Part shown: positions 32,523 through 40,544 of the stretch, piece after piece | Numbering within the stretch: position 1 is the stretch's first letter | How the letters are laid out: the number at the start of each line of letters is the position of its first letter | Source: Actinomadura rupiterrae | GTDB taxonomy: Bacteria > Actinomycetota > Actinomycetes > Streptosporangiales > Streptosporangiaceae | Assembly: GCF_024172125.1 (NCBI RefSeq) | Contig: NZ_JAMZEA010000017.1 | Location: 124,001 to 188,000 of the forward strand | DNA length: 64,000 nucleotides | Direction: 5' to 3' | Made by a program: the position numbers and the translations under genes | The notes under the pieces: model-generated | Told to the model about the DNA's origin: nothing | Database searches by the model: none | The model's input: only the letters and a program-made list of their open reading frames with translations

Positions 32523-33290
32523 GTGAAACGCATCGGGATCATCGGCGTGGGGGAGATCGGCCGCGCCATCGTGGACGGCCTGCACCACGAGGCCGGAGCC
32601 GCGCCCGAGGTGCTCCTTTCGCCTCGCGGCGCCCGCACGTCCGCGGAACTGGCCGGACGCTACGAGGGTGTCCAGGTGTGCCCTGGCAACCAGGCGGTGG
32701 TGGACCGCTCCGAGATCGTGATCGTCGCCGTCCGGCGCCAGGACCGGCACGAGGCGCTGGCCGGGCTCGCGGTGCCGGACGACCGGCTCGTGATCAACGT
32801 GATGTCCGGCGTCGGCAATGACGAACTGCGCGAGCTGCTGGCCACTGGCGCGGCGCTCGTCCGGGCCATCCCGCTGCCCGCCATCCGCGAACGCCGCTCC
32901 CTCACGGTGACCTACCCGTCCCACCCGGTGGCGGACGCCCTGTTCGAGCGCCTCGGCGGTGCGCTGCCCGTCGCGGACGAGACGGCCTTCAACGTCTTCT
33001 CCGCACTGACCGGGACGCTGACCACCCACTACGCCTACCTTGCCGCGCTCACCGAGTGGGCGGTTGGCCAGGGCATCGACGCCGAGGGTGCGAACAGCTA
33101 CGTCCGCGGCCTGTTCCAGCAGGTCGGACGCGCTCTGAGCGACGACACCCGCAACTTGCAACAGCTAGCAGCCGACCACGAGACGCCGAAGGGGAACAAC
33201 GAACGCATCCGCACCACATGGTTCACACCTGAGAACTCCGCAGCACTCACCCGCGCCCTGGACGAGCTGCTCGCCCAACTCGAAAGCTGA
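32523..33290 (+). CDS. ProC/F420-oxidoreductase-like NAD(P)-binding protein
   Basis: A 255-residue protein with the N-terminal Rossmann motif IGIIGVGEIGRAIVDGL, followed by EIVIVAVRRQD and VINVMSGVGNDELRELL, as in pyrroline-5-carboxylate reductases. The C-terminal helical half (GTLTTHYAYLAALTEWAVGQG) is related to the ProC dimer domain but diverged, and the ProC signature is not intact. It starts at GTG 32523 with AGGAAGG upstream, 28 bases after the esterase stop. It probably reduces an imine. It is the last gene of the operon begun at 30505. Confidence 0.8.
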   Translation: MKRIGIIGVGEIGRAIVDGLHHEAGAAPEVLLSPRGARTSAELAGRYEGVQVCPGNQAVVDRSEIVIVAVRRQDRHEALAGLAVPDDRLVINVMSGVGNDELRELLATGAALVRAIPLPAIRERRSLTVTYPSHPVADALFERLGGALPVADETAFNVFSALTGTLTTHYAYLAALTEWAVGQGIDAEGANSYVRGLFQQVGRALSDDTRNLQQLAADHETPKGNNERIRTTWFTPENSAALTRALDELLAQLES

Positions 33291-33352
33291 CGCCTGACCA
33301 GGGAGAATCGCGGCGGCGGATCAAGGGGGCGGGATCCCTTACGATCCTGGGC

Positions 33353-34090
33353 ATGGCAACACGACTGGTGCAGATCAATATGAAGGCCCATGACGCCACG
33401 GCGCTCGGCCGGTTCTGGGCGGAGGCCCTCGGGTGGGCGCTGGAGAGCGGCGAGCCCATCGGCACCGGAGTCGTTCCGTTCGGGTTCGACTACCCCGACC
33501 CGTCCGCCGTCTGCATCGACTTCATCAACCGTCCGGAACCCAAGACGGCGAAGAACCGCGTGCACGTCGACCTGGCCACCACCTCGGCCGCGCACCAGGC
33601 CGAGCTGGTCGCGCGGCTGCGGGAGCTCGGCGCGACCCTCGCCGACGTGGGCCAGGGCGACGTCCCCTGGGTCGTCATGGCCGACCCGGAGGGCAACGAG
33701 TTCTGCGTCCTGGAGCCGCGCGAGATCTACAAGGACACCGGCCCGATCGCCGCGGTGGTCGTGGACGCCGCGGACCCGCGTGCCCTGGCCCGATTCTGGG
33801 ACGAGGCGATGGACTGGACCCTGCACGAGGTCACCGACGACACGGCGACCATGCGTTCGGCCAAGGGCGTCGGCCCGTACCTGGAGTTCGTCCGCAACGC
33901 CGAACCCAAGACCGTGTGGAACCGCGTCCACATGGACGTCTGCCCCTACCCCGGCGAGGACTTGGAGGCGGAGGAGGCCCGGCTGCGCGGCCTCGGCGCC
34001 ACCGACCCCGGCATCGACCAGTCCGACCTGCACTGGCGCGTCCTGGTCGATCCCGAAGGCAACGAGTTCTGCCTCCTCAGCCCGCGCTGA
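33353..34090 (+). CDS. VOC-family protein with two glyoxalase-like domains
   Basis: A 245-residue protein made of two tandem vicinal-oxygen-chelate modules: residues 1-120 (LVQINMKAHDATALGRFWAEALGW to MADPEGNEFCVLEP) and 127-245 (AAVVVDAADPRALARFWDEAMDW to LVDPEGNEFCLLSP). The repeated DPEGNEFC ends are diagnostic of actinomycete VOC proteins often annotated as glyoxalase or bleomycin-resistance-like. The metal ligands are not all obvious, so binding rather than catalysis may be its job. TACGAT 7 nt before the ATG suggests a leaderless mRNA. Confidence 0.87.
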   Translation: MATRLVQINMKAHDATALGRFWAEALGWALESGEPIGTGVVPFGFDYPDPSAVCIDFINRPEPKTAKNRVHVDLATTSAAHQAELVARLRELGATLADVGQGDVPWVVMADPEGNEFCVLEPREIYKDTGPIAAVVVDAADPRALARFWDEAMDWTLHEVTDDTATMRSAKGVGPYLEFVRNAEPKTVWNRVHMDVCPYPGEDLEAEEARLRGLGATDPGIDQSDLHWRVLVDPEGNEFCLLSPR

Positions 34091-34104
34091 AAGAACGCAG
34101 CGGC

Positions 34105-34150
34105 CTGCGAGCGCCGCCTCCGGCAGGACGTCCGGAGGCGGCGCTCGCAG
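34105..34150. terminator. Long hairpin between convergent VOC and RidA genes
   Basis: A 19-bp perfect stem: CTGCGAGCGCCGCCTCCGG (34105-34123) pairs with CCGGAGGCGGCGCTCGCAG (34132-34150) around an 8-base loop. It fits exactly between the two stop codons and can act in both directions. Confidence 0.9.
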
Positions 34151-34152
34151 GG

Positions 34153-34554
34153 TCACGCGACGGCGGTTCCCTCAAGCTCGACCATCAGGGTGGGGATGGC
34201 CAGCCGCGTCACCCCGAGCATCGTGGTGGACGGCGCGACCCCTGCGGTGCCCAGCCGCGCGGCCAGGATGCCGTAGTGCTCGAAGAGCTGGTCGACGTCG
34301 GTGGTGTAGACGTTGAGCCGGACGAGGTTCGCGAGGCTCATGCCGGCCTCGCCGAGCACGGCCTCCAGGTTGGCCAGGCTCAGCGCCAGCTGCGCCGCCA
34401 TGTCGCCGGGGTGCTCGGGCTTGCCCTCGGCGCTCATCGCGGTCTGCCCCGAGCAGTACAGGGTCCGGGTGTGACCGGAGACGAGCTCGCCCTGGTCGTA
34501 GCCCATCTCCACCGACCACGGCCACGGGTTGACCGCCGTTCGCTCCACTGCCAT
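34153..34554 (-). CDS. RidA/YjgF-family protein
   Basis: A 133-residue RidA-family protein (reactive imine/enamine deaminase fold). The motifs LYCSGQTAMSAEGKPEHPGDM and LVRLNVYTTDVDQLFEHYG are typical, and the C-terminal PTLMVELEGTAVA carries the conserved Glu. The Arg that anchors the substrate carboxylate in RidA proper is replaced around VTRLAIPTLMVE, so it may belong to an Rid2-7 subgroup. It is divergent from a WYL regulator that could control it. Confidence 0.88.
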   Translation of the reverse strand: MAVERTAVNPWPWSVEMGYDQGELVSGHTRTLYCSGQTAMSAEGKPEHPGDMAAQLALSLANLEAVLGEAGMSLANLVRLNVYTTDVDQLFEHYGILAARLGTAGVAPSTTMLGVTRLAIPTLMVELEGTAVA

Positions 34555-34664
34555 ATCAGCTCCGTTCGATGCGTTAGGGATCGTGCCGCCATCTCCGGCG
34601 GCGCCTCGCTAGCCTCCCGTTCAATCACGACAACCTCTGTCATGTATTCGGGTAGCGTTTCCGC

Positions 34665-35645
34665 ATGCGCGCTGACCGGTTGGTTTCGCTGGTGCTCCTG
34701 CTGCGCCGGCACGGCCGGATGTCGGCCGCCGCGCTGGCCCGCGAGCTGGAGGTGTCGACCCGGACCGTCCTGCGCGACATCGAGGCGCTGTCGGCGGCGG
34801 GTGTCCCGGTCTATGCCGAACGCGGGAGGCACGGTGGTTTCGCCCTGCTGCCCGGTTTCCGGACGGAGCTGACCGGCCTGAACCACGACGAGGCGCTGGC
34901 CCTGCTGGTCGCCGGGACCCGGCGCGGCGCGCAGGCGTTCGGGCTCGGCTCGGCGCTCGCCTCGGCGATGCTCAAGGTGGTGGACGCGCTGCCCGGCAGC
35001 CACCGCGACACCGCCGCCGGCGCGGCCGAGCGCCTGCTCATCGACCCCGAGACCGACCTGCTCTCGCGCCGGGCGGTCACCGACGAGGTGCCCGACACGG
35101 TCATGGCGGAGGTCCGGCGCGCGGTCCTCGGCGGGCGCCGGCTGCGCATCCACTACGCGCCGTTCGGCCGCGACCCCGAATGGCGCACGGTCGACCCGGT
35201 CGGGCTGGTCACCGTGCGCGACCAGGGCTACCTGCTGGCGATGCGGTCCGGCGAGGACCGCACCTACCGGCTGTCGCGCGTCCTGGCGGCCGAGGAACTC
35301 GCCGAACCCGCGCAGCGTCCCGAGCGGGTCGATCTGGACCAGGCGTGGCGGGAACGCAGCGAGCGGTTCAGGGCCGGGGACGATCAGGTCAGCGTGCTCG
35401 TGCGGGTGAAGCCGTCCCGGCGTGAGGAGCTGGTGGGCACCGCGCTGGCCGTCCGGACGGAAGAACCCGATCCGGACGGCCTGCTGCGCATGGAAGTGAC
35501 CTTCCAGGACCCGCGGCACGCGGTCTGGGCGCTGTGGCAGCTCGGCGCCGGCGCGGAGGCCCTGGAGCCGGAGTGGTTGCGGACGTCCCTACGCGAACGT
35601 GCCGCCGCGATGGCCGCCTTCTACGAGCGCCCGCCGGAGAACTGA
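34665..35645 (+). CDS. YafY-type regulator with WYL domain
   Basis: A 326-residue regulator. The winged helix is RADRLVSLVLLLRRHGRMSAAALARELEVSTRTVLRDIEAL (residues 2-42, quoted as one known family block split here) with wing YAERGRHGGFALLPG; the WYL core is RLRIHYAPFGRDPEWRTVDPVGLV and DQGYLLAMRSGEDRTYRLSRV (around 165-210), followed by the C-terminal extension. TAGCGT 6 nt before the ATG points to a leaderless mRNA. The 3' end overlaps the convergent hydrolase gene by 25 bases. The divergent ridA-like gene is the likely target. Confidence 0.9.
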   Translation: MRADRLVSLVLLLRRHGRMSAAALARELEVSTRTVLRDIEALSAAGVPVYAERGRHGGFALLPGFRTELTGLNHDEALALLVAGTRRGAQAFGLGSALASAMLKVVDALPGSHRDTAAGAAERLLIDPETDLLSRRAVTDEVPDTVMAEVRRAVLGGRRLRIHYAPFGRDPEWRTVDPVGLVTVRDQGYLLAMRSGEDRTYRLSRVLAAEELAEPAQRPERVDLDQAWRERSERFRAGDDQVSVLVRVKPSRREELVGTALAVRTEEPDPDGLLRMEVTFQDPRHAVWALWQLGAGAEALEPEWLRTSLRERAAAMAAFYERPPEN

Positions 35646-36349
35646 CGGTCCTCGGAGTTCGTCCGCGCGGTTGAGGCGTAGCCTTCGAGGACGTCCGCGA
35701 CCTCCTTGGGACGGCTGAGGGCGACGCAGTGGCTGCCCGCCATCTCGTCCGGGACGATCCCGAGCCGCTCGCGCACCACGCGCCGGAACAGGTCGGGCGG
35801 GAAGCAGCGGTCCTCGGTGCACAGGACGAACCGGGTCGGGACGTCCGGCCAGGCGTCCAGCGGCCAGGGGGCGGCCATCGCGGCGCTGGACGGGTGGGCG
35901 CGCTCCTTGCTCATCGCCTCGTCGGCCAGCTCGCGCGGCACGTCGTGGTAGTAGCTGACGTGCGGATCGGGGTGGCCCGTCAGGCCACCGTCGCGCTCGG
36001 CCTGCTCCGCGACCGCGCTCTGGCAGCCGGTGTTGGCCCACCACTGCTCCGGCGGCTCGCCCGGCAGCGGAACCATCCCGGCGAGCAGGACGAGCACGTC
36101 CACGGGAAGCCGGGCGGCGACCAGCGGCGCGGTGAAGCCGCCGAACGAGTGCCCCACGACGACCAGGTCCCGCCTGGCGCCGACGGCCTCCACCACGGCG
36201 TCGGCGTAGTCGGTCAGGGTGTGGGAATCGTCGTCGCCGGGCAGGTCGGGGGCGACCACATCGTGTCCGCGGGCGCGCAGCTCGGCTTCCACCAGGTGCC
36301 AGTACCAGCCGACGTCGCCGCCGCCGTGGATCAACACGAAGGTGCTCAT
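35621..36349 (-). CDS. Alpha/beta fold hydrolase (salicylate-esterase-like)
   Basis: A 242-residue compact alpha/beta hydrolase. The oxyanion motif is FVLIHGGGDVGWYWHLVE at the N-terminus, the elbow is VVGHSFGGFTAPLVA (about 70-84), the acid is in VLCTEDRCFPP and the histidine in MAGSHCVALSRP. The overall pattern matches the methyl-ester hydrolase group related to plant salicylate-binding/HNL proteins. It is divergent from the LysR regulator at 36533, with a dyad in between, and its 3' end overlaps the WYL gene by 25 bases. Confidence 0.87.
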   Translation of the reverse strand: MSTFVLIHGGGDVGWYWHLVEAELRARGHDVVAPDLPGDDDSHTLTDYADAVVEAVGARRDLVVVGHSFGGFTAPLVAARLPVDVLVLLAGMVPLPGEPPEQWWANTGCQSAVAEQAERDGGLTGHPDPHVSYYHDVPRELADEAMSKERAHPSSAAMAAPWPLDAWPDVPTRFVLCTEDRCFPPDLFRRVVRERLGIVPDEMAGSHCVALSRPKEVADVLEGYASTARTNSEDRQFSGGRS

Positions 36350-36471
36350 CGGACGCTCCCCGCCGTCGCGTCGTGCCTGGTCATCGCCATCTCTCCCTCG
36401 TCGCCGGTCTCGGAGCGGGCCGTCGCCGGCCGCCGCGGGCACCACGCTACGGACGCGGTGGCATCGAGAAA

Positions 36472-36500
36472 AGCGATAGTGTCCGATCGTTTTGATCGCT
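36472..36500. promoter_or_regulatory. Candidate LysR operator
   Basis: AGCGAT (36472-36477) and ATCGCT (36495-36500) form an inverted repeat with a 17-base spacer that contains the inner half-sites CCGATCG. It lies between the divergent hydrolase and LysR genes, 33 bases before the LysR GTG and upstream of its TAGGGT -10 box. Confidence 0.55.
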
Positions 36501-36532
36501 GGTGCCGATGGCCGGTGCGTAGGGTGTCGCCC

Positions 36533-37441
36533 GTGAGAGACGTCGAACTGCGGCACCTCGCCGCGCTGGCCGCGGTCGTCGATGAGGGATCGTTCGGCCG
36601 CGCGGCGGACCGGCTCGGCTACACCCAGTCGACCGTGAGCCAGCAGATCGCCGCGCTGGAGAAGGCGGTCGGCGGGCCGGTGTTCGACCGTCCCGGCGGT
36701 CCCCGGACGGTCCGGATCACGCCGCTCGGCGCCGTCGTCCTCGAACACGGCCGCGACCTGCTGGCGGGCGCGGCGGCGCTGGCCGAGGCCGTGGACCGGT
36801 TCCAGTCCGGCGACGGCCGCATCGACATCGGCACGTTCCAGAGCACCTCCGCGGTGATCCTCCCGGTCCTGGTGAGCAGGCTGCGCGACGAGCACCCCGG
36901 CTGCGACATCAGGCTGTTCGAGGAGGAGCCGGACGCGCCGCAGATCGGCGACCTCGACCTGCTGTTCTACGACCGTCCGCTGGACGGCGACGTCGAGCAC
37001 GTCAAGCTGCTGGACGACCCGTACCTGCTGGTCGCCGCGGACGGCGCCTTCACCGGCGCCCCCGTCCCGCTGGAACGCCTGGACGGCGTGCCGATGGTTG
37101 CCTGGCTGGCGACCTGCGACCAGCCGTGGATGGAGGACGCGCTGCGCCGCGCCGGCGCCGACCCGAAGATCGTCTTCCGGACGGCGGGCAACGAGACGCT
37201 GCTGTCGATGGTCCGCGCGGGGATGGGCTCGGCGGTGCTGCCGTGGCTCGCCGTCCACGCCGCGGGCGTCGAGTCCGACGACCGGCTCAGCGTCCACCGG
37301 CTGCACCCGGCGCTGCCGCCGCGCGAGGTCTGCCTGCACTGGCGGGCCGGGCGCACCCACTCGCCGCTGGCGGCCCGGGCGATCGAGATCGCCGTCGAGA
37401 TCGCGTCCGACCTGACCAAGCAGATGGACGGCTGGAGCTGA
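36533..37441 (+). CDS. LysR-family transcriptional regulator
   Basis: A 302-residue LysR regulator. The helix-turn-helix is ELRHLAALAAVVDEGSFGRAADRLGYTQSTVSQQIAALEKAVG (residues 4-46, a family block) and the effector domain follows (GRIDIGTFQSTSAVILPVLVSRL, then SMVRAGMGSAVLPWLAV). GTG 36533 lies 7 nt after TAGGGT, so leaderless translation is likely. The last seven codons together with the stop are duplicated in tandem just downstream (37419-37462). It probably activates the divergent hydrolase. Confidence 0.9.
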   Translation: MRDVELRHLAALAAVVDEGSFGRAADRLGYTQSTVSQQIAALEKAVGGPVFDRPGGPRTVRITPLGAVVLEHGRDLLAGAAALAEAVDRFQSGDGRIDIGTFQSTSAVILPVLVSRLRDEHPGCDIRLFEEEPDAPQIGDLDLLFYDRPLDGDVEHVKLLDDPYLLVAADGAFTGAPVPLERLDGVPMVAWLATCDQPWMEDALRRAGADPKIVFRTAGNETLLSMVRAGMGSAVLPWLAVHAAGVESDDRLSVHRLHPALPPREVCLHWRAGRTHSPLAARAIEIAVEIASDLTKQMDGWS

Positions 37442-37462
37442 GCAGATGGACGGCTGGAGCTG
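37419..37462 (+). repeat. Tandem 22-bp duplication at the LysR stop codon
   Basis: The 22-base unit from 37419 to 37440 (ending GACGGCTGGAGCTG) is repeated exactly at 37441-37462. The first copy contains the last codons of the regulator; the duplication reproduces them beyond the stop and leaves the protein unchanged. It is a clean recent slippage event. Confidence 0.9.
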
Positions 37463-37490
37463 AGCACCGCCCGCCCTAGCCGCGGCGCGG

Positions 37491-37928
37491 TCAGCGCTCG
37501 TGCGCCCGCGCGTGGGCCTCTTCGAGGGACGCGCCCGCCAGGAACGCGGCGACCCCGCTGGTGAAGTTGTCGCACTCGAAGATGTCGTCGTGCGGGCAGG
37601 CCAGGCCATGCGCGATGGCGGTGCGCGCCGTCTGCGCCTTCGCGATCCGCTCGTCCAGCTCGGCGAGCTTGCGCCGGTACAGTTCGCGGCGTCCGTCGCC
37701 GTCCGCCGGACGCGCGGCGATGAACGTCCTGATCTCCCGCAGCGTGAGGCCGACACCCCGGAGCAGCAGGACCACGCCGACCTTCTCGACCGCCGAGGGC
37801 GGATAGCGGCGCTGGCCGGAGACGCGCTCGGGCGCGGGCAGCAGCCCGATCTCCTCCCAGTAGCGCAGCGCGGAGGTGGCGACGCCGGTCCGGCTCGCCA
37901 GCTCGCCGATCGTCAACTGCTCACCCAT
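37491..37928 (-). CDS. MerR-family regulator
   Basis: A 145-residue MerR protein. The winged helix is LTIGELASRTGVATSALRYWEEIGLLPAPERVSGQRRYP (residues 5-43, family block), followed by a coiled-coil dimer helix (YRRKLAELDERIAKAQTARTAI) and a short effector tail with two cysteines (ACPHDDIFECDNF). Those cysteines could sense metal or redox state. ATG 37926-37928 starts the family N-terminus; longer upstream extensions are not credible. The divergent methyltransferase promoter carries a textbook MerR palindrome. Confidence 0.9.
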   Translation of the reverse strand: MGEQLTIGELASRTGVATSALRYWEEIGLLPAPERVSGQRRYPPSAVEKVGVVLLLRGVGLTLREIRTFIAARPADGDGRRELYRRKLAELDERIAKAQTARTAIAHGLACPHDDIFECDNFTSGVAAFLAGASLEEAHARAHER

Positions 37929-37973
37929 GGGCCTTCGAGCGTACTGGAACGCGACCGCCCGGAGGGCGCTTGA

Positions 37974-37991
37974 CTTCAAGTGCACTTGAAG
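37974..37991. promoter_or_regulatory. MerR-type operator
   Basis: CTTCAAGTGCACTTGAAG is a perfect 18-base palindrome. A TTGACT -35 box (37970-37975) overlaps its left edge on the plus strand, the arrangement MerR proteins use with an overlong spacer. The methyltransferase ATG is 16 bases downstream, so the transcript would be very short-leadered or leaderless. Confidence 0.85.
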
Positions 37992-38007
37992 GCCCAGGCT
38001 CCCCGGC

Positions 38008-38802
38008 ATGGACACCTCACAGACGGCCGCGACGGGCCGGACGAGCGCCGAGACCGACGCCCTCATCAAGATCCTCGACATCGGCGACACCGCGCCCGGG
38101 GCGCGCGAGCTGCGGGCGCGCTCCTACGAGCTGCTCGGCCTCGTCCCGGACGCGTCGGTGGTCGACGTCGGATGCGGCGCAGGGCGCGCGGCGGCGGAGA
38201 TGGCCGAGCGCGGCGCGCGCGTCGTCGGCGTCGACCCCGACGAGCGGATGATCGGCGTCGCCGCGCAGCGCTGGCCCGGCGCCGGCTTCCGCCTCGCGGA
38301 CGCCTACGCCCTGCCCTTCGCCGACGGTTCCCTGGACGGCTACCGCGCCGAGAAGGTCTTCCACGTCCTGGACGACCCGGCCCGCGCGGTCGCCGAGGCG
38401 CGCCGCGTGCTCGCTCCCGGCGGCCGCATCGTGCTCCTCGGGCAGGACTGGGACACCATCCTCATCGAATCCGGCGACGCCGAACTCACCCGGACCATCG
38501 TGCACGCCCGCGCCGACCTGGTCCGCACGCCCCGCGTCGTCCGCGGCTCCCGGAACCTGCTGCTCGACGCGGACTTCACCGACGTCACCGTCGAGACCCG
38601 CACCTGGATCTTCACCGGCGCGTCGGCGGTGCCCATCCTCGCGGACCTCGCCGGGAAGGTCCGCGCGGCCGGTGCGATCAGCGACGAGCAGGCCGAAGCC
38701 TGGATCGCCGAGCAGCGCGACCGCGGCAGTCGCGACCGCCTCTTCCTGGCGCTCCCGTTCTTCCTGACCGCCGCCACCCGTCCTGCGCTCAGCGGCCGGT
38801 AG
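38008..38802 (+). CDS. SAM-dependent methyltransferase
   Basis: A 264-residue class I methyltransferase. Motif I is VVDVGCGAGRAAAEMAERGARVVGVDPD (residues about 50-77, a family block), motif II/post I continues through RLADAYALPFADGSLDGYRAEKVFHVLDD, and RRVLAPGGRIVLLGQDWD follows. The C-terminal half shapes the substrate pocket and suggests a ubiE/small-molecule type. The MerR palindrome in its promoter implies control by the divergent MerR regulator. Its 3' end overlaps the convergent DinB gene by 14 bases. Confidence 0.9.
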   Translation: MDTSQTAATGRTSAETDALIKILDIGDTAPGARELRARSYELLGLVPDASVVDVGCGAGRAAAEMAERGARVVGVDPDERMIGVAAQRWPGAGFRLADAYALPFADGSLDGYRAEKVFHVLDDPARAVAEARRVLAPGGRIVLLGQDWDTILIESGDAELTRTIVHARADLVRTPRVVRGSRNLLLDADFTDVTVETRTWIFTGASAVPILADLAGKVRAAGAISDEQAEAWIAEQRDRGSRDRLFLALPFFLTAATRPALSGR

Positions 38803-39268
38803 CGCCGTCGATCATTTCGCGGAGGATGTCCGCGTGGCCCGCATGCCGCCCGGTCTCCTCGACCATGTGCGCGAGGGCCCAGCGGACACTGGGCCCCCGC
38901 CTCCGCCCGGGGACCGGTGCACCGAGATCGGTACACCCGTCGAGCACCGCGTTCGCCCGCTCGACCACGTCGCGATAGCGGGCCACCACATCGGCCACGG
39001 TGTCTGTGGGAGCGGCTCGGAAGGTCCGCTGCCAGTCGGTGACCTCCTCCCCGAGGAACATGGCGCGCTCGACGAAGGTCAGGTGGTTGAGCAGGCCGAG
39101 CAGGCTCGTGCCGGACGGCACCAGCGCCGTCCGCACGTCCGGCTCGGGCGCGTCCTCGACCTTCGCGGCGATCGAGGCCCGCAGGTAGTCGAGGAACCCG
39201 CGCAACGTTTCGAACTCGCTGTTCCCCGTCCGCGGCGGCGGGGAATCGCGACGTGTCCTGGTAGCCAT
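38789..39268 (-). CDS. DinB-family (DUF664) protein
   Basis: A 159-residue four-helix-bundle protein. LLGLLNHLTFVERAMFLGEEV carries the first metal-binding histidine and RWALAHMVEETGRHAGHADILREMIDGA the family's H-x3-E...H-x3-D block (in parts). DUF664/DinB proteins include mycothiol- or bacillithiol-dependent transferases. In an actinomycete, use of mycothiol in thiol transfer or detoxification is plausible. ATG 39266-39268; single gene. Confidence 0.88.
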   Translation of the reverse strand: MATRTRRDSPPPRTGNSEFETLRGFLDYLRASIAAKVEDAPEPDVRTALVPSGTSLLGLLNHLTFVERAMFLGEEVTDWQRTFRAAPTDTVADVVARYRDVVERANAVLDGCTDLGAPVPGRRRGPSVRWALAHMVEETGRHAGHADILREMIDGATGR

Positions 39269-39328
39269 GCGCCCACTGTCGCCAGGAGCCCGACGATCTG
39301 GCACGGAAACTTGCGGTTCCGGCAAGCT

Positions 39329-39691
39329 CTAGTGGACGGTCGCCACCACGACCGCCCATGCGATGTAGAGGCCGTTGACCACCAACCGCGCTGCCACCCC
39401 CGCAGGCCGATCGAGCAGCCGTCCCCGCTCTCGACTCGCATGCCGAAGCGCGTCGAAGTGCGACACCAGATACCCGGTGATCAGCACAGCGGCCGTCCAG
39501 CCGCCCGCCACGGGCCGGACGAGCACGAGCCCGCCCACCCCGATCTCGGCCACCCCGCTCAGTGCGACGATGGCCCCGGCGGCTCCGAGCCAGGACGGCA
39601 CCAGCGAGCGGAAGTACCCGGGAAGAACGAAATGCGCGACCCCGACAACGATCAGGAAGGCGCCCAGCGCGTCAGCGATGAGATTCTGCAT
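39329..39691 (-). CDS. DoxX-family small membrane protein
   Basis: A 120-residue membrane protein with four predicted helices (residues about 5-25, 37-60, 64-82, 100-118). The layout ADALGAFLIVVGVAHFVLPG, GVAEIGVGGLVLVRPVAGGW and LVVNGLYIAWAVVVA fits the DoxX-like family. Its role is unknown; members are often linked to redox or quinone balance. It is divergent from the AraC regulator with a 12-base gap. Confidence 0.85.
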   Translation of the reverse strand: MQNLIADALGAFLIVVGVAHFVLPGYFRSLVPSWLGAAGAIVALSGVAEIGVGGLVLVRPVAGGWTAAVLITGYLVSHFDALRHASRERGRLLDRPAGVAARLVVNGLYIAWAVVVATVH

Positions 39692-39703
39692 GGCACGACC
39701 CTC

Positions 39704-40414
39704 GTGCGGCCCGCCCTTCCGCGGCTTGAACAAAACGATCGCCGCCTGACCGTCGCGAGCGGGATCACCCTGTTCAGCGAGGCGCGCCCGTTCCGCGTAG
39801 CCGAACACCGGCACCCGGCGTTCAAGGTCGTCCTGCCTGCGGACGGCGGCCTGGTCACCGTCCACCCGACCCACGCCCGGCCCATCACCGCCCCCGGCGT
39901 GATCGTGCCGCCGCAATACGCTCACGCCTGCGCGACCGACTCCGCCTTCACGGCCCTGTTCATCGACGCATGGAACCTCCCGCCCGACCTGGGCCTCACC
40001 ACCCTGGACCCGGACGTCGTCCAGGCCCTTCTTGAGGCTCCGTCGCTGACCGCCATCACGACCCTCACCGGCCAAACCCCCACCCTCGACCCGCGCGTGG
40101 CCCAAGCCCTCGCCGCCGCCCCGAGTACGCCCCTCACCGACATCGCCGCCGGCCTGGGCCTGTCGGCACCTCGCTTGCGCGCGCTGGTCCGGGCGTCCGT
40201 CGGCATCCCGCTCGTCCGCCTGCGCCAGTGGACGCGCCTCCGCAGCGCCGTCACCGGCCTCCGCCACGCGACCGCAGCCGACGCGGCGGCCCGAGCCGGT
40301 TTCGCCGACCAGTCCCACATGGCAAGAACCACACGATCCCTCCTGGGCCGAACCCCCGCCTCCCTCAAACCGCACAGCACGAGTTCGCGCTGCTCGGACG
40401 GTAGTGCGGGGTAG
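39704..40414 (+). CDS. AraC-family transcriptional regulator
   Basis: A 236-residue AraC protein. The first 110 residues form a cupin-like sensor (ASGITLFSEARPFRVAEHRHPAFKVVLPADGG and GVIVPPQYAHAC, read in parts) and residues about 130-225 are the two helix-turn-helices: DIAAGLGLSAPRLRALVRASVGIPLVRL and AADAAARAGFADQSHMARTTRSLLGRTPASL. I start at GTG 39704; the frame runs far upstream but that part is antisense to doxX. It likely controls the divergent DoxX gene. Confidence 0.85.
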   Translation: MRPALPRLEQNDRRLTVASGITLFSEARPFRVAEHRHPAFKVVLPADGGLVTVHPTHARPITAPGVIVPPQYAHACATDSAFTALFIDAWNLPPDLGLTTLDPDVVQALLEAPSLTAITTLTGQTPTLDPRVAQALAAAPSTPLTDIAAGLGLSAPRLRALVRASVGIPLVRLRQWTRLRSAVTGLRHATAADAAARAGFADQSHMARTTRSLLGRTPASLKPHSTSSRCSDGSAG

Positions 40415-40544
40415 CGCGGAGGGGTGTGGGCGGGAACGGGGGTTCCCTCCCGGGAGGGAGGGGGTCGGGTCTTGCGGGTGATCTTCGGGGGTGGGGGTGC
40501 GGAAGAAGATCTTGGGACTGGAAACGATGAGCAGGGAGAAACCA

